A stretch of 64,000 bases of DNA from assembly GCA_002964805.2 (NCBI GenBank), contig PUDQ02000003.1:3906001-3970000 (forward strand), given 5' to 3'. This DNA is from Trametes villosa. Taxonomy: Eukaryota > Basidiomycota > Agaricomycetes > Polyporales > Polyporaceae. Positions within the stretch are counted from its first letter, which is position 1; every line of letters begins with the position of its first letter. A program made the translations under genes and the position numbers. Under the pieces are notes generated by a model. It saw only the letters and a program-made list of their open reading frames with translations. It was not told where the DNA came from and made no database searches. Shown here one piece after another: positions 1 through 11,900 of the stretch.

Positions 1-377
1 TTCCGGCCGCGTCGCCCATTTGAAAGTCAAAGTGGAATGGCTAGTGAAAGTGGAACTCCGAACCGCCGGAGCGCAGTTCCACTTCCACCATCTTGGCGAG
101 CTTCTACCACGTCCACCTGTACAAGGCCCACACTTTCACTTCCACATACTTTGGTATGTACTCTTTGGGGCCCAGTTGCGCTCGGAGCTGGCCGGTAGCA
201 ATGTTCTGAGTGGGTGTCGTTTGTCTCGGTGGGAGTCACTGCCGCTGTTTTGGTCGTCACTCGCCTCACAGTTTGTTATCGGTTATAGTCGTACCATTTC
301 TTTACGTCTTGATTGGGCAACGTGCCAGGACCTTTCGGTGTACATGGGATAACTGACTAACCTTGCGCGTCTTCCAG
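1..377. other. Upstream intron or rearranged 5' flank of the NTF2/RRM gene
   Basis: No coding exon is recognisable. The stretch ends in a good 3' splice site: a branch-like GACTAAC near 355-361 and an AG at 376-377, directly before the first recognisable NTF2 exon. A plausible donor GTATGT lies near 155, but the sequence before it does not encode the expected N-terminal half of an NTF2 domain. The first 150 bases are rich in GAAAGTGGAA-like words on both strands and hold a 10-bp inverted repeat (48-57 with 75-84). The missing N-terminal exons lie outside the window or were displaced by a repeat; I cannot tell which. Confidence 0.4.
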
Positions 378-1711
378 GAAATCCATAACAAGATTACCTC
401 CATCGGCTTCCAGGACTGCAAGGTGTTCATCCACTCGGTCGACGCCCAGTCCTCGGCGAATGGCGGCATCATCATCCAGGTCATTGGCGAGATGTCCAAC
501 AAGGGCGAGGCATGGCGGAAGTTCGTCCAGACGTTCTTCCTCGCCGAGCAGCCCAACGGCTACTTCGTCCTCAACGACATCTTCCGCTTCCTGAAGGAGG
601 AGTCCGTCGAGGAGGGTGACGAGCCGGAGGGCGAGGCCGTCCCCAAGCCCGCCCCGACCGAGCACGTCCCCGCATCCCCCGCCCCGCCCTCCCCTGCCCC
701 TCCTCCGCCTGCTGAGCCGGAGCCTGTCCCTACTCCCTCTCCCGCCCCTCCCGCCCCCGCAGCTGAAGAGCCCGCTCCCTCCCCCTCTCCCGCCCCCGAG
801 CCTCAGCCCCAAGTCAACGGCCACGCGCCAGAGACCAAGCGTGAGCCCACGCCCCCTCCCCGCGAGCCCTCTCCTGCGCCCGCTCCTGAGCCCCCCGCCA
901 CTGCCTCTCCTGCCCCCGTCTCCCCTCCCGCTCAGCAGCATCAACCGCTCGCCCCCGCCCCCGCTGCTCCCGCGCCTGCGCCCGCTCAGCAACCGCAGCC
1001 GCAGCAGCCGCCTCAGCAGGCTGCACCCACGCCCGCTGCGCCTGCACCGTCTGCGCCCAAGACCTGGGCTTCGCTCGCTGCTACTGGCGCGAAGAGCTGG
1101 GGCACCGCCGTCGCGAGCCAGTCGCGCGGCACTAGCGAGGCGCCCGCACCCAGCAGCGCGTCGCCTGCGCCGCTCAGTGGTCCTCAGTCGCCCGCTCCCC
1201 ACGTCACGACGCGCCCACTAGCACGGCAAGACGCGCACCCCGCACTCATTGCCGCGCAGAACGTCCAAACGCCGCAATGTTTCATCAAGGTATTTCCCTC
1301 TCAGTGCCTTCAATATGATCGTGTCACCGACGGTCTGATTTCCAGGGCGTCACCGAGAACATCACGGACGCGGCGCTCCGGACGACGCTGGCTGCGCGCT
1401 TCGGGCCGGTGAAGGAGCTCGAGATCGTGCGGAGTAAGGTGTGCGCGTTCCTCGAGTTCACGCAACTCGAGGCCGCGAAGCGTGCGATCGCGGCGTCGCT
1501 GCCGCTCGCGCAGGGCGGCGAGGGCGGGATCCGGATCGAGACGGACGGCGGCGCGGGCCAGGCGCGCGTATACGTCGAGACGCGCAAGGAGCGCGGTGAG
1601 CGTCCCGGCCCGCGCGGCGGGGCGCCGATCAACGGCGACCGCGGACGTGGTGGATTCAGGGGACGTGGTGGACCCGGGCGTGGGCGTGGGGCTGCCCCGC
1701 CGAAGCAGTGA
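378..1711 (+). CDS. G3BP/Nxt3-like NTF2-RRM-RGG RNA-binding protein, 3' part
   Basis: The gene encodes a cytoplasmic RNA-binding protein of the Ras-GAP SH3-binding protein type, a family known from stress-granule and deubiquitinase-partner roles. The first visible residues are the C-terminal half of an NTF2-like domain (EIHNKI, FQDCKV, QPNGYFVLNDIFRFLKEE). A proline/alanine-rich linker of about 230 residues follows. An RRM starts at CFIKGVTENIT, and the tail is RGG-rich (GRGGFRGRGGPGRGRG). An intron at 1290-1345 (56 nt, phase 0) joins the linker to the RRM. The visible part is about 425 residues and ends at TGA. The start codon and the N-terminal half of the NTF2 fold are missing, so the gene is partial. 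Many frames overlap the linker because of its biased composition; only this one is spliced into two known domains. Confidence 0.88.
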
Positions 1712-2067
1712 GCATCGATTGAGGTCGTAGTGGGTGGAGTGCGCGGGGCGGCGGGTGTGCGAGAAGCAAAAGTATCAAATCTCTGCTGAATGCGAAGTGG
1801 GGTCTTTCTTGTCGTTCGGAGCGCGCGGGGGGCAGGGGTAGGGCTGTAGGGGCAGGGTGGGGATGATGGTTGGGTGGGACGGGGTTGCTCTCAGAGTCTC
1901 ATTGCTGCGCATGTTGTGTTGCTGTTGTTCAAGCTGTTCTCTCCTCTGTCGCTCGCACGCTCGCTTCTGCGCACGCCTGTCCGCCGACGTGGATGGGTGT
2001 GCGGTTCGTGTGTATATACGCATACAGTAAGTTTTGGTGTGCATAGTATCTGGTTTGGGGTATATTG
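1712..2067. other. 3' flank and intergenic DNA, no gene seen
   Basis: This is GT-rich sequence after the RNA-binding protein gene, probably its 3' UTR and terminator region, running up to the target site of the transposon. I see no exon. Confidence 0.5.
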
Positions 2068-2073
2068 GTCGGT
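2068..2073. repeat. Left target-site duplication GTCGGT
   Basis: This six-base direct repeat lies immediately outside the left terminal inverted repeat and is matched by 14858-14863 immediately outside the right one. It supports a true transposition event rather than two independent inverted repeats. Confidence 0.7.
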
Positions 2074-2860
2074 CCACCTAACCGTCCCACGGTCCCGGCC
2101 TAACTAGCCGGGGGAATGCGTATCAGTGCTCCCACGTTGTTAGCCTTCTTCTGGCCATAGCCACTGCTCGTCCAGAAATCTCATTATTTCACGGCGCCTG
2201 TCCCCATCAAGATATCCGATCAGCCTGATCACCAACCGGGGCCCCGGCCCTTTCCGATTTCCCGACCATTCCCGTATTCCTCGGCAATCCGCCCCTCGCT
2301 GCCGCCCTTCCCCGCCCCTTCCGCCCTTGCGTCTCGTAACACGTGTTGCCCAGCCCGCCCCTCCCGCCCTCCGACGCGCGCTCCAGCTCCTCCGTCCCGC
2401 CCTCCGCTCGGCAAGCCGATCAGGCCTCGGCAGCTCTCCCGCCCGATCTGCCCATCACTCACCTGCCATATCTGGACCTCCTGATCTCCCTGGAGCATTC
2501 CCTTCCCTTTCGGGCTCGGCAAGCTCTTCCCTCCCGCCCGCCGCGCGCCTCCCGCCCGCCGCGCGCCTCTCTGCCTCTCCCGCCCACCACGCCCCCTCCC
2601 CCTCCCTGCGCGCCGCGCCCCCTCCCCCTCCTCCCTGCACGCCGCGTTCCCTCTCTTTCCCTGGGCGACGCTTACCGAATCCCTCCCGCCGCGTCTCTTC
2701 CGTCGCGCTGGAACCGCGCGCCGCGGTCCGCCCCCAGCGTCCTCGCGTCCGCACCGCGCACCGCGCGTCGCCGCCCTCCTCCTCCCCTCTTCGCGCCTGG
2801 CTCACCCATCGCCACCTCGCCCCTGCCCGCCATGGTCTCCTCGCGCCGCCTCCACCTTCC
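2074..2860 (+). repeat. Left terminal inverted repeat of the KDZ element
   Basis: This segment matches the reverse complement of roughly 14070-14857. The outer 270 bases are nearly identical (one base differs in the first 50). Farther in, the match weakens slightly but continues through a very pyrimidine-rich, C-rich stretch. Several long overlapping open frames here are composition artefacts, because the same bias is present in all frames and no domain appears. The inner limit is approximate, since the repeat runs into the satellite-like array. Confidence 0.8.
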
Positions 2861-3430
2861 CCTTCCCTCGCGCGGGCCGTCGCCCACCCTCTCTCCACTC
2901 CCCGCCTGGCACGCCCGCCCTTCCCTGCCCCCTGACGTCCTCGCGCCGTCTCCGCCGCCCCCTCCCCTCGCTCGCGCGGCCGCCCACCATCTCCACCCTC
3001 CGCGCCGGGCACGTCTGCCGCCTCCTCCCCCCTGGCGACCCAGGGCCCTCTCCTGTGCTCTCTCTCCCTCGTGCCTGGCTCGTCCCATTCCCTCTCGGGC
3101 CTAACTCGCTCCCCCCCTCCTCGCCCCTCTCATGCGCGGCGGCCCACCTCCTGCTATGTTTGCTCGCCGACTTCTCTTCAGCACCACGCGCCGCCGTCTC
3201 ACCGCGCTCAACACCCCTTCCGTCTGCTCGCCCCTGCACCGCGCCGCCATCCGCATTCCCGCGCCATCCCTGGCAGCTGTATACGAGGACCTGGGCCGCT
3301 GGCCGCCCCTTTGCACACTTTCCCGTGCGCCGTCTACGTGCCCTGGGCGAGCTTCGAGGTCTGATTCCACGCGTTAAGTCCCCTCCCATACAGCACCCTT
3401 GTAATACGCGCGCGACGCCCCGTGTACGGG
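2830..3430 (+). repeat. Subterminal 100-bp tandem repeats, left side
   Basis: Diverged units about 100 bases long recur. The words TCGCGCC at 2841 and 2941 are exactly 100 apart and each is followed by a similar CT-rich block, a GCGGCC/GGCC-CGCCCACC segment and a CTGGCACG or CGGGCACG segment. The array fades toward 3430. A longer version in inverted orientation occurs at 13290-14100. The units could be transposase-binding sites, but that is inference. Confidence 0.6.
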
Positions 3431-3919
3431 GCGACTAGATACTGACCATGGGTTAACTAGTTCTGTGCGCTGGCCCGCACGTTCACGCTGTCTCCTGTCG
3501 CGCGCGCGACCCTCTCGCGCTGCCTATCCGGTGCGTCAGCCTGACTAGGCGTTTCCGCGGCCACTCGTCGTTCTTGTGCGACACATCCCTCCCGTGTCCC
3601 CCCTTTGTAGTCACACACCCTCCCACGTCTCCAGCTTGTTCCCTCTGCCTTGTATCTGCTCCCTGCCGCCGTCCGGTGTGCTCTCATCGGCGGGTCATTG
3701 AGAGGGCTCCTGCTCACTCTGGGAAGCCCTAGCCGAGACCATGCCCACGGTGCACTTACCCGAATGAATAGTCTGTCGTAATTTGAATAGTGCACGTAAT
3801 TTCTGGGGCGAAGCCCGCTGTTAGAACACCGCTCGCTTAGCATTGATAGGGTGTAATCCGCATATATTCTTGTAGGGAATAGACGCTCTGTGTTGATTCC
3901 CCTTCCCCCGCTGTTACTG
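3431..3919. other. Non-coding DNA before the first cargo gene
   Basis: This stretch joins the subterminal repeats to the first cargo gene and presumably holds its promoter. A minus-strand open frame covers part of it (3457-4035) but shows no domain and overlaps the 5' end of the recognised gene. Confidence 0.45.
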
Positions 3920-5818
3920 ATGCCTTCTCCTTCCTCCGTCGTCCACGTCGTCCGCGTCTCCCGTGCCCAGGACGACGCCGGGGCCCAGTTGGATACCCTT
4001 CGTCTCAACGCCGCTGGCCTCGAGGCTCTCTGCAAGTTCCTCGGCGACGGCGACCTCTACATTCGGTACAAGCACCGTTTCGACGCCGCCGATGTCGCCT
4101 GGTTCGCCGCTGGCGCTCACCGCGACGCCGGTCATATCCTCCCCGCCAACACCTTCCATCCCTTGTGGGCCGTAGGCCGCCTCGTCCCCGGCGGCCTATC
4201 CCCATTCCAGTCCTGGAAGATCCGCAACGACGTCCGCCAGCGGGTGAAGGACTTGGTGTTCGATCATGTACGTGTCTTCTTCGTCCCTCGCAGAGTAACT
4301 TAACACCCCTTCTAGATCACTGTGCTGGACCGTCTGACAGGCGGGTCGACCTTCCTCGTCCACACTGACGGTACATTCAAGCCCTCGGAGACTCTGGAGC
4401 TGTCCAACCTCAAGATGGACGTCTACTTCCCGCCTCACCTGCTTGCAGAGCACCCGGAGCTCGAGTTCGACGTCGCGCAGATGGTCCAGCACTTCGCTGA
4501 ACACGTCGGCATGCTCACGGCCCAGCGGTGGCTCGACGCCTTCTACCACGCCGGATTCAGTCTCTCCGACCGCGAGAACAACCCGCCCACCGCGCAGCCG
4601 CATATTCGCCGCCCGCTTCGCCCCGAGGCCGCCCCCGGATCCACTCACTTCACCTACTATGGGCGCCCCGTCGGCGAGCTCGAAGCCATGCAGGCTGAGG
4701 CTCCTCCGTCGAGCCGCACGAACGACCGTGGCTGGCCCCCGCGCGCGTCCCAGCCTCAGGCGTCCACCAGCTCGACCTCGCAGGACACCCCCTCCGAGAT
4801 GCTTCCGTTTGAGGAAGTCGAGATGCTTCGTAGCGTCATCAACGACCTCGAGGCGGTTGTGCGCCAGAAGGACAAGGAGCTCGCGGCTCTCCGCCGCGCG
4901 CTCGCCGACTCCGATGGGCTGGGTGAGCATCTCCGTCGCTGACGGTCCTATTGGGTTTTTAACCGGCTTGCACCAACAGGCATTACGCCGACGCCCGTGC
5001 CAACCGTTGCCGGGTCTCGCGCGACGAGCCCCGCGACGTCTCGCGCGACGTCCCCTGCAGTGCCCCGCGTGTCGACACCCGCATCGTCCCGCACGTCTGC
5101 CTCGCGGACGCCGACGTCCTCTAGGTCCCGCTCGCACACGCTCGCACCGCCGCGCACTCCCTCTCCCCCCGTGGTGCACACACCTCTCCCCCTGATGCCG
5201 GGTGTGCTCACGCCGTCTGCCACGTCGTCGATTCGGATGCCGCGGACGCCGTCCCGCACGGCTGCGACACCTACCCCGTCCCCCTCTCATGCTCGCGGCA
5301 AGGGGAAGGAGCGCGCTGCTCCGATCACGCGGAGCGCGGCTCTCACCATCACCCCTGCGTCGCCTACGCGCGGGTCCCCTGCGCCCACGTCGCCTACTCT
5401 CGCGTCGCCTGCCGGTAGACAACGCCAAGGCACTAGTCGTGCCACGTCGCCGTCCCCCTCGTCGGTATCGTCGGCTTCGCTGTCGTCGATCCCCGAAAGC
5501 TCCACGGCTTCTCACAGCGGCTGGATTATGCCGGCTGCCCCGTGGGGTTACACGTCGACGATTGGGGCCCACATGATGGGCAGTGCGGCGTCCCCACGCC
5601 CGCTTACCCGTTTGCAAATCATCGGGCCCAGCACCGACCGTGTGCTCACTCTCCACGGTATCAACCGTTCCTTCCACCGCGAGCTCCGCCTGCTTGTGCA
5701 GACCACCGCTGAGGACGATTGGTTCTCAACACTCGCCATTGATCTCGAGGTTGACACAGATCTCGCTTTCGATATTGTTGCGGCTCTGCGGGAGGACATA
5801 CCGGCGGCTGGAAATTAG
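3920..5818 (+). CDS. KDZ-element cargo protein of unknown function (597 aa)
   Basis: I recognise no domain. Exons are 3920-4267, 4316-4922 and 4980-5818; both introns (48 and 57 nt) have canonical ends and keep frame. ATG 3920 is chosen because the open frame upstream has only non-ATG starts. The N-terminal 230 residues are globular, with segments such as DLYIRYKHRFDAADVAWF and LSPFQSWKIRNDVR. A short acidic/basic helix with heptad character follows (EEVEMLRSVINDLEAVVRQK), probably a coiled coil. Next come about 200 residues of Ser/Thr/Pro/Arg-rich disordered sequence containing KGKERAA, and a conserved-looking C-terminal patch ending DIVAALREDIPAAGN. Its place between the transposon ends suggests an accessory or regulatory protein of the element, but that is inference. 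Confidence 0.72.
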
Positions 5819-6067
5819 GTCTCGTTTGTTTATGTTTTGAATGTGCTATGTTGCTACTCCGCTCGCGTACTTGTCGTCTATCTGTTGTCATGCCCTCAAT
5901 TCAATTGCAATCTTCTCTCTGTTTTAGTGTGCGAATGTCCCTAACACGCTGTCTACATAAGGCTGAATGTTCATGTCAACACGCTTCCTTCGTCTTCTCT
6001 CCACGCAGCCACACACGCAGCCACACGCACGAAGCCTCGCCTCTGTCACCGGGTTCGATCACACGAC

Positions 6068-7542
6068 ATGTCTGTGCACGGCCCCACCATCGTAGCGAGG
6101 CCGGTGGCTCCGGGACCGCGGCGAAAACCCCCTCAGCTGACGCAGGAGAAGCGTCTCGAACTCGCCCAGAAGCGCAAGACAAACAAGGAAAGTGTCGAAG
6201 CGGCGATCAAGCAGTGGTTCGACGAGTGCACGACGTTCGCCGAAAGTCTGCATGACCGGTTTCCTGGCAAGAGCGCCGACACGTACCTCAATCAGATGTT
6301 CTCCGGAGCTCTCAGGATCCGCAAGGCACGTCAGCCGAACGTCTACAACGCGTGGCTCCATCATATGGCCCAGAAGAAGGGTGCGTGTACCTATCAACGT
6401 CATCATTCTCACCAGAACCCCAGCGGTCTCACGCGGCGCATGTGGATATCCAGAGGGCGTGGATGCAGTTGCGCTTGGCGAGGAGAACATCGAGGACTAC
6501 TACCGCCTCTCCGACGGCGAGAAGGAGAAGCTGGTGGCCGCACTGGCCGACGACAAGCTCTCCAACCAGTTCGGCCTACGTCTGGACAAGCGCAGCCGTA
6601 TTCAGGACATCAATAGCGTGTGCAAGCGTATCGAAGACCTGGTGCGTACACGGAGTACTTCTATCGTGATCAAGAAGCTGATGGATTCCTTCCGTTGCCG
6701 CCACAGCTCGCCGGGCTGCGGGCCCGCGCGGGCATCGAGGGGTTCTACTGCGTCGTACGGAACAATCCCGACTACGAGATGACGCCCCGCTGGTTCTTCA
6801 CCAACGACGAACTCGACGAGTACCTGCGCGCGACCGTCCGTAAGTTCGTCCCTGAGCGTATCGGTATCGTCGCCGAGGCGTTCGCGATCTCGGGCTCGGA
6901 CTTCTTCTGTGAGTATCTCGCGATGTGTATCCGAAAGCGGCTCGTATACTAACGTTCTCTAACGTTGCTCGCAGCTCAACTCAAGAACTCCAAGGAGAAG
7001 ATCGCGTGGTTGAAGGGTGAGATCCGGGAGTTGGTGCAGGAGGGCCTCAGTGAGTCAGAACATATCCTCTCTAGTGTTCTCGTCGTCACCTTTGATTAGC
7101 TGAGGCGACCGGGAATGCGGCGCTCAAGATGAGCTACGTCAACTTCACGCGCGACATCGAAATCCCCTACAAGGTCACCATGAACGGGTGGGCCGGGACG
7201 GACAAGGAGAACCCCCGCCCGTGGCTCAACCCGTCCCAGCTCCCCAACGACATGGAGCTGCTCAAGTCCCTCCGAACCGACCTCCAAACCGGCACCATCT
7301 GCTTCGCCTACCTCACGACCGCCCAGCACGAAGCGACCAAGACGGCCTACGAGGCCCTGATGGCCAACACCGACACCGCCCCGCCCCGCAAGAAGCGCAA
7401 GGACGCTGGTACGAAGCGTAAGAAGCCCGCACGCAACACTGAGGCGGACGAGGCGGACGAGGGCGGACCCGACGCGTCCAAGCGCCCTCGGCGCGAAGAT
7501 GGGAGTGAGCCCGACGGGGCTGCTCCGGCCGGCACTGCCTAG
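6068..7542 (+). CDS. KDZ-associated HMG-box-like nuclear protein (406 aa)
   Basis: Five exons (6068-6380, 6454-6641, 6707-6908, 6975-7049, 7100-7542) join in frame from ATG to TAG; introns are 50-73 nt. The N-terminal part is basic and helical. The segment NVYNAWLHHMAQKK followed by ENIEDYYRLSDGEKEKL resembles a diverged HMG-box-like module. The middle has GIEGFYCVVRNNPDYEM, followed by an aromatic segment and a short charged helix (KEKIAWLKGEIRELV). The last 70 residues are a lysine/arginine/acid-rich tail (PPRKKRKDAGTKRKKPAR), a clear nuclear-localisation type signal. Similar HMG-like proteins accompany KDZ transposases in basidiomycete genomes, so I infer a DNA-binding accessory factor. 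It lies 250 bp after the first cargo gene on the same strand. Confidence 0.75.
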
Positions 7543-8946
7543 GTGCTATGGCGAGCCCTCGCCGCCTGCGCCGCCCCCGCCCCCTTCGCTCTCTCTCCGT
7601 ACCGGGCGCTGTTCGCAGCGGACGGTGTGGCAGAAGTTGCGCGACGGAGGTTGGGGCACCGCGCGTGCCGAGGCTCAGCGCGCGTGCGACGTACGGTAGC
7701 CCGCGCGACGGCGCCGCGCAGGCGCGACGACGTCCTCTGCGACACGGTCAATTGTTTGTATATACACGCGCGCGAGTGCGCGTTTCGCTAGTTCTACATA
7801 GTACATACTCACCGGATCTGCGCGTCGGTACAGTACACACGCCTTGTACCGTGACGCTCCGATGGACATTGCGCCCGCCGCCCTCCGCTCCCTTGCTCAG
7901 CTTATCCTACATGCATTCATACTATCTTTACATATCAAGCTGTCCTTCCTGTGAACTGCTCTCCCGATACTACGTTCTCGCTTTGCTATTGATGCTGCTG
8001 CTATCCCGGCCCGTATTCTACTTGTATATAGTTCGTACCGCCCTTACCCCACATAGTACTACAGACCTGTCGAGTCGCCGTCTGGGCACGTCTCCTTGCG
8101 AATACTATCACTCATTAATCGACCTCTTCTATGAGTGAGTGTGAATTTCGCGGTCGAATGCGCCGCCGTCTGGTGCGTCAAGAAGATCGCTTGGGAGGAT
8201 ATCATGGCCCCCATGTCTCCTACGAGTGTACTCGCCTGCTATGACAGACGAAGTGTGTATACTTTATCTAAATACGTGTTCATAAGGCTACTGCAACCGT
8301 ATCCCGTCGATACGAGCTCTACATCGGGCTGCAGCACGCGCACATAGCGATTCCGACGCTGGGCGCTGCTGTGGCAGGACGTCGACAGTCGTTCGACTCA
8401 GCAGTGTTCGAGCCGAAGCCTGCTGTACTGCGCTGCGAATCTGCAACCTTGACCCTCAATCTACATAGCAAATTATTGTGTCTAACAAGTAGAGGTAACA
8501 GTCTATTACATTACCTGGCCTTGTCGGTCGGCGTGTACTGCCCACGACGTTGTGCATTGCTCGCGTGAGGCTGGTCCGGGCGAACACTGGTGCAATCGAA
8601 TGCTGCAGCCACACGCACTCAAATTCGTACTCGGACGCCGGTACAACTCGTGCAGGCTTATGATGTCGCGCGCGCGCTGTTTTCCTCGTAACGCACGTCG
8701 GTTGTAGCTGGTCGCCAGGAGGAATTCAGCGGGCATAATGCGAAAGCTCAGTCTTACGGGGAGCACGACGGAATCTGCATACTACAGTCTGTAGCTAGTG
8801 GCACAACGCGGGCGCCGGAAGAAACACTCAGTCGGTCGCGAGCGTGTGCCCACACTAGATTCCGGTATTACTATGACAGACAGAAGATATCATCCATAAC
8901 TTGTCGACGAGACTACTAGAGAATACAACAGGTACTTATGCGGTAT
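7543..8946. other. Non-coding centre of the KDZ element
   Basis: About 1.4 kb lies between two convergent genes. It is less GC-rich than the flanking exons, and short frames on both strands show no domains. It must contain the 3' UTRs and polyadenylation regions of the HMG-like gene and the transposase gene. Nothing else is recognisable. Confidence 0.5.
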
Positions 8947-11900
8947 CTACATACTGTCCTCACTGCTACCGAGTCGACCGAGTGCTTCAACAAACCGTCC
9001 CGAATCCCTGATACTATGCAAGCCGGGGATGGTGCCGCTCTCCTCGACGTCGTCGTCCTCGACGTCGTCATCCTCGACGTTGCCGCCTCCCACTGTCTCG
9101 CCGTCGCCAGAGTGAGCTGCCCAAGGTGGAAGGGGGACGCCCTCGACGAGCGCGTGGTTTCGTCCCTGACGCCGACCATACACAAGGCTTCCGGTGAAAC
9201 CGGGGAGCTGAGAGGCCTTGTGGAGCCACGCGACGACCTTCGCGTTCGTCGCGTTCGCGCGGCGCTGGCGCCGTCGGAGCTCTGCCGCGAGAGAAGGGTC
9301 AGAATCGGAGACTGCCATGATAGCACGGTGGAAGTCGACATGCTCGTCGAGCATGAACGTGAAGACTCGGCGAATTTCGATGTTGAGGCGGTCGATCTCT
9401 TCCCGGGCTCGCTTGACGTCGAAGTACACGCCCATGGCTTCGCGATGGGTGCGATTCGCCCACTTGAGCTGTCGGACATCGCGGCGCGCGTCGCGAAGAA
9501 GGTCGAACTCGCCCAACGAGACCATGTCCATGATCTCGTTCCAGGCTAGCTGCGGGCGCGGGGGCTTCAGCTCGCCCGCGCGGCGATTATACTCGGTGAG
9601 CGCCTTCCGTATGGCCTCGGCGCGGGTCTTCAGGGCCTTCCCGATCTTGTCGCGCATCTTGTACGCTGTCGCAAAACGTTAGTGTTGTTCGCATCGGTTA
9701 TGGGTTCTACATACCGACGCCGCTCATTCCGAGCTTGTCAAGCTCGAAAAGCCGCTGCACGACGAGCCGCTCGAGGTTGTCGAGCGCGGTGCGGTATTTG
9801 CGGCACGCGAGCTCCTGCTTCATCGCGCGATACTCCGGCGTACTCGGTAGCCAGCGGTTGTCGACGTCGAGCAGGTCTTCTAGGCGCCGGACTTCTTCTT
9901 CGGCTTGCTGTACGCGTACTTGCGCAGTACGGTAGTCCCGGCGGATCTTGCCGGTCTCCTTGCCGGTCAGGCCCTTCGTGGCTACGAGGAAGTCGAGCTG
10001 CTTGAAGAGCCCGACCGCCGCGCGGTCCTTGAGCCTACGCGGAGTTAGTAGAGCGTTTGAGAGCGGATATAGCACGTACGTCGCTTGGTCGAGCTTGTCG
10101 AGGGCTTCCATATACTCCAGCTTCTGAACGAGCTCCGGGGGTTCAGCCTTGAGGGACTGCAGGTACGCACGCTCCTCTACGAGGTAGCGCTCGTAGTCGG
10201 CGTCGGACGTCCCCAGCTCGCGCGCGTACACAGCCAACGCGCGCGTGCCCTCGTCGATAATTTGTAGCGCCTGGCGATAGTTGTTGTGCAGGAATTTCCC
10301 TGTACTGAGAGTTAGCGATGATAGCCCGGCGGATGTCCCTATATACGAACCGGACTCCTCGTGCTTCTGCGAACCCCAAAACCCGATCTGCTCCTCGATG
10401 GCTTGATGCCGGTGGAACTCGGTTGCAAGGCGCGTCCCGGACGCCAGACCGTTCATGAGCGAGAAGAACCGCTCGCACCCCTCGAAATCCTCCTTACCTA
10501 CACCTTCCGTGTACATCGGGTGCCAATCGAGTTGGCACGCGCGATTGTGGCTATGGCCGTGGAACGCGGGGACGATGTTCGAAACGCACTGGGCGGCGCG
10601 GGGTCCGATCGAACTGCGGGCCAGGGTCTTGTTGAACTCGCAGCCGATGTCGTACCCGAGCTTCACCTTGAGCTCGGCACCGTAGACTTCGATGATCTTG
10701 TTGACGATCGCGAGGGGATACTTCATGCTGTAAACTGAGTGTAAGCGTATACATCAAAGAGGGGCGTGGCTACTCACAGCTCGCCGCTGCGAATCATGTC
10801 GCATAGCACCAGAACTTGACCGTGACGACAAAGGCACGCGAAGATGCCAGTGTTGCTGAAAAGCGCGAACATCTTCTTACGAACCTCGGGCCCGGCGTTG
10901 CGCCAACGGTCCGCGCATACGGAGTTGGCGTCGATCGGCTCCTCCACGTTCTCAGCGTCCGCGGACTGCTCGCACCCGTCGCTATTAGATACATCCGCCT
11001 GCGTAGGGGGCAGCGAACGCGTGGATGTAGACGTGGATGCAGGCGCGGCCGCCGCGGCTATTGACGAGGGTGGCCCGACAGCGGCGGCGGTTGACGCGGT
11101 TGGCACGGACGATGACGGCGCAGACGAAAGGGGCGCGACGGGAAATTGTGGGGCCGGGACCGCGGCGGACGTAGTCGACGCAGGCGTGGCGCCGGAGGAC
11201 GAGGCGACGACGGGCGAGGCGACGGCGCGCGAGGCGCCGGATGACGAGGCGACGGCGCGCGAGGCGCCGGAGGATGAGGCGATGGGAGGGGAGGCGCCCG
11301 CGGACGTGGCGAACGATGCTGCAGAAGCATCCGCCTCTGCCTGGACGATACTGACACCGGCAGGGATTGGTAGCGAGGGAACTGTCGCAGCCTTAGATTT
11401 CGATTTCTGTGGCGGAATTAGCAACCTATCGGTAGACTGCACAAGAAGCGAGGTAGACTGACCCTCTGGGCGTCGCGTACTTCGTCCTTGAATCGGTCCA
11501 CTTCTCCCGCGGGGATGAACAGGTCCTTGCGCCACGTACGGCCGTCGGGGCGCGTCTCACCGCTACGATAGGCCTCGTCGACGAGCTTGAGGGACGAGTT
11601 CCCGTCCATGCACGCCAAGATGTCGTACTTCAGCGTAGGCTCGCCCTCCAGGCGATAGAGGCAGGGAGGGCATGCATTGCGCATGCGCCATTCGGGAGTA
11701 TCGTGTGCGAGGGCCCGGGCGACCCGCTGGTCGACTTCATGGAGGATGTCGAGGTAGACGTCGAAGGCGATGCTGACCTGCTCGGCGAGTACTGAGCGGT
11801 ACGGTATCTATCGGATTCAGCACATTAGCAGATGTCTAGGCACGGGGACGCCACTCACCAGCTGTAGGCCGCACAGGCCTTGACAGAACGCCTGGACACT

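Noticed and set aside
2327..3104. Long overlapping Pro/Ser/Arg-rich open frames on both strands (also 13289-14702)
   Set aside because: They come from the extreme CT-rich composition and tandem repeats of the KDZ element ends. All frames look alike and none has a domain or introns.
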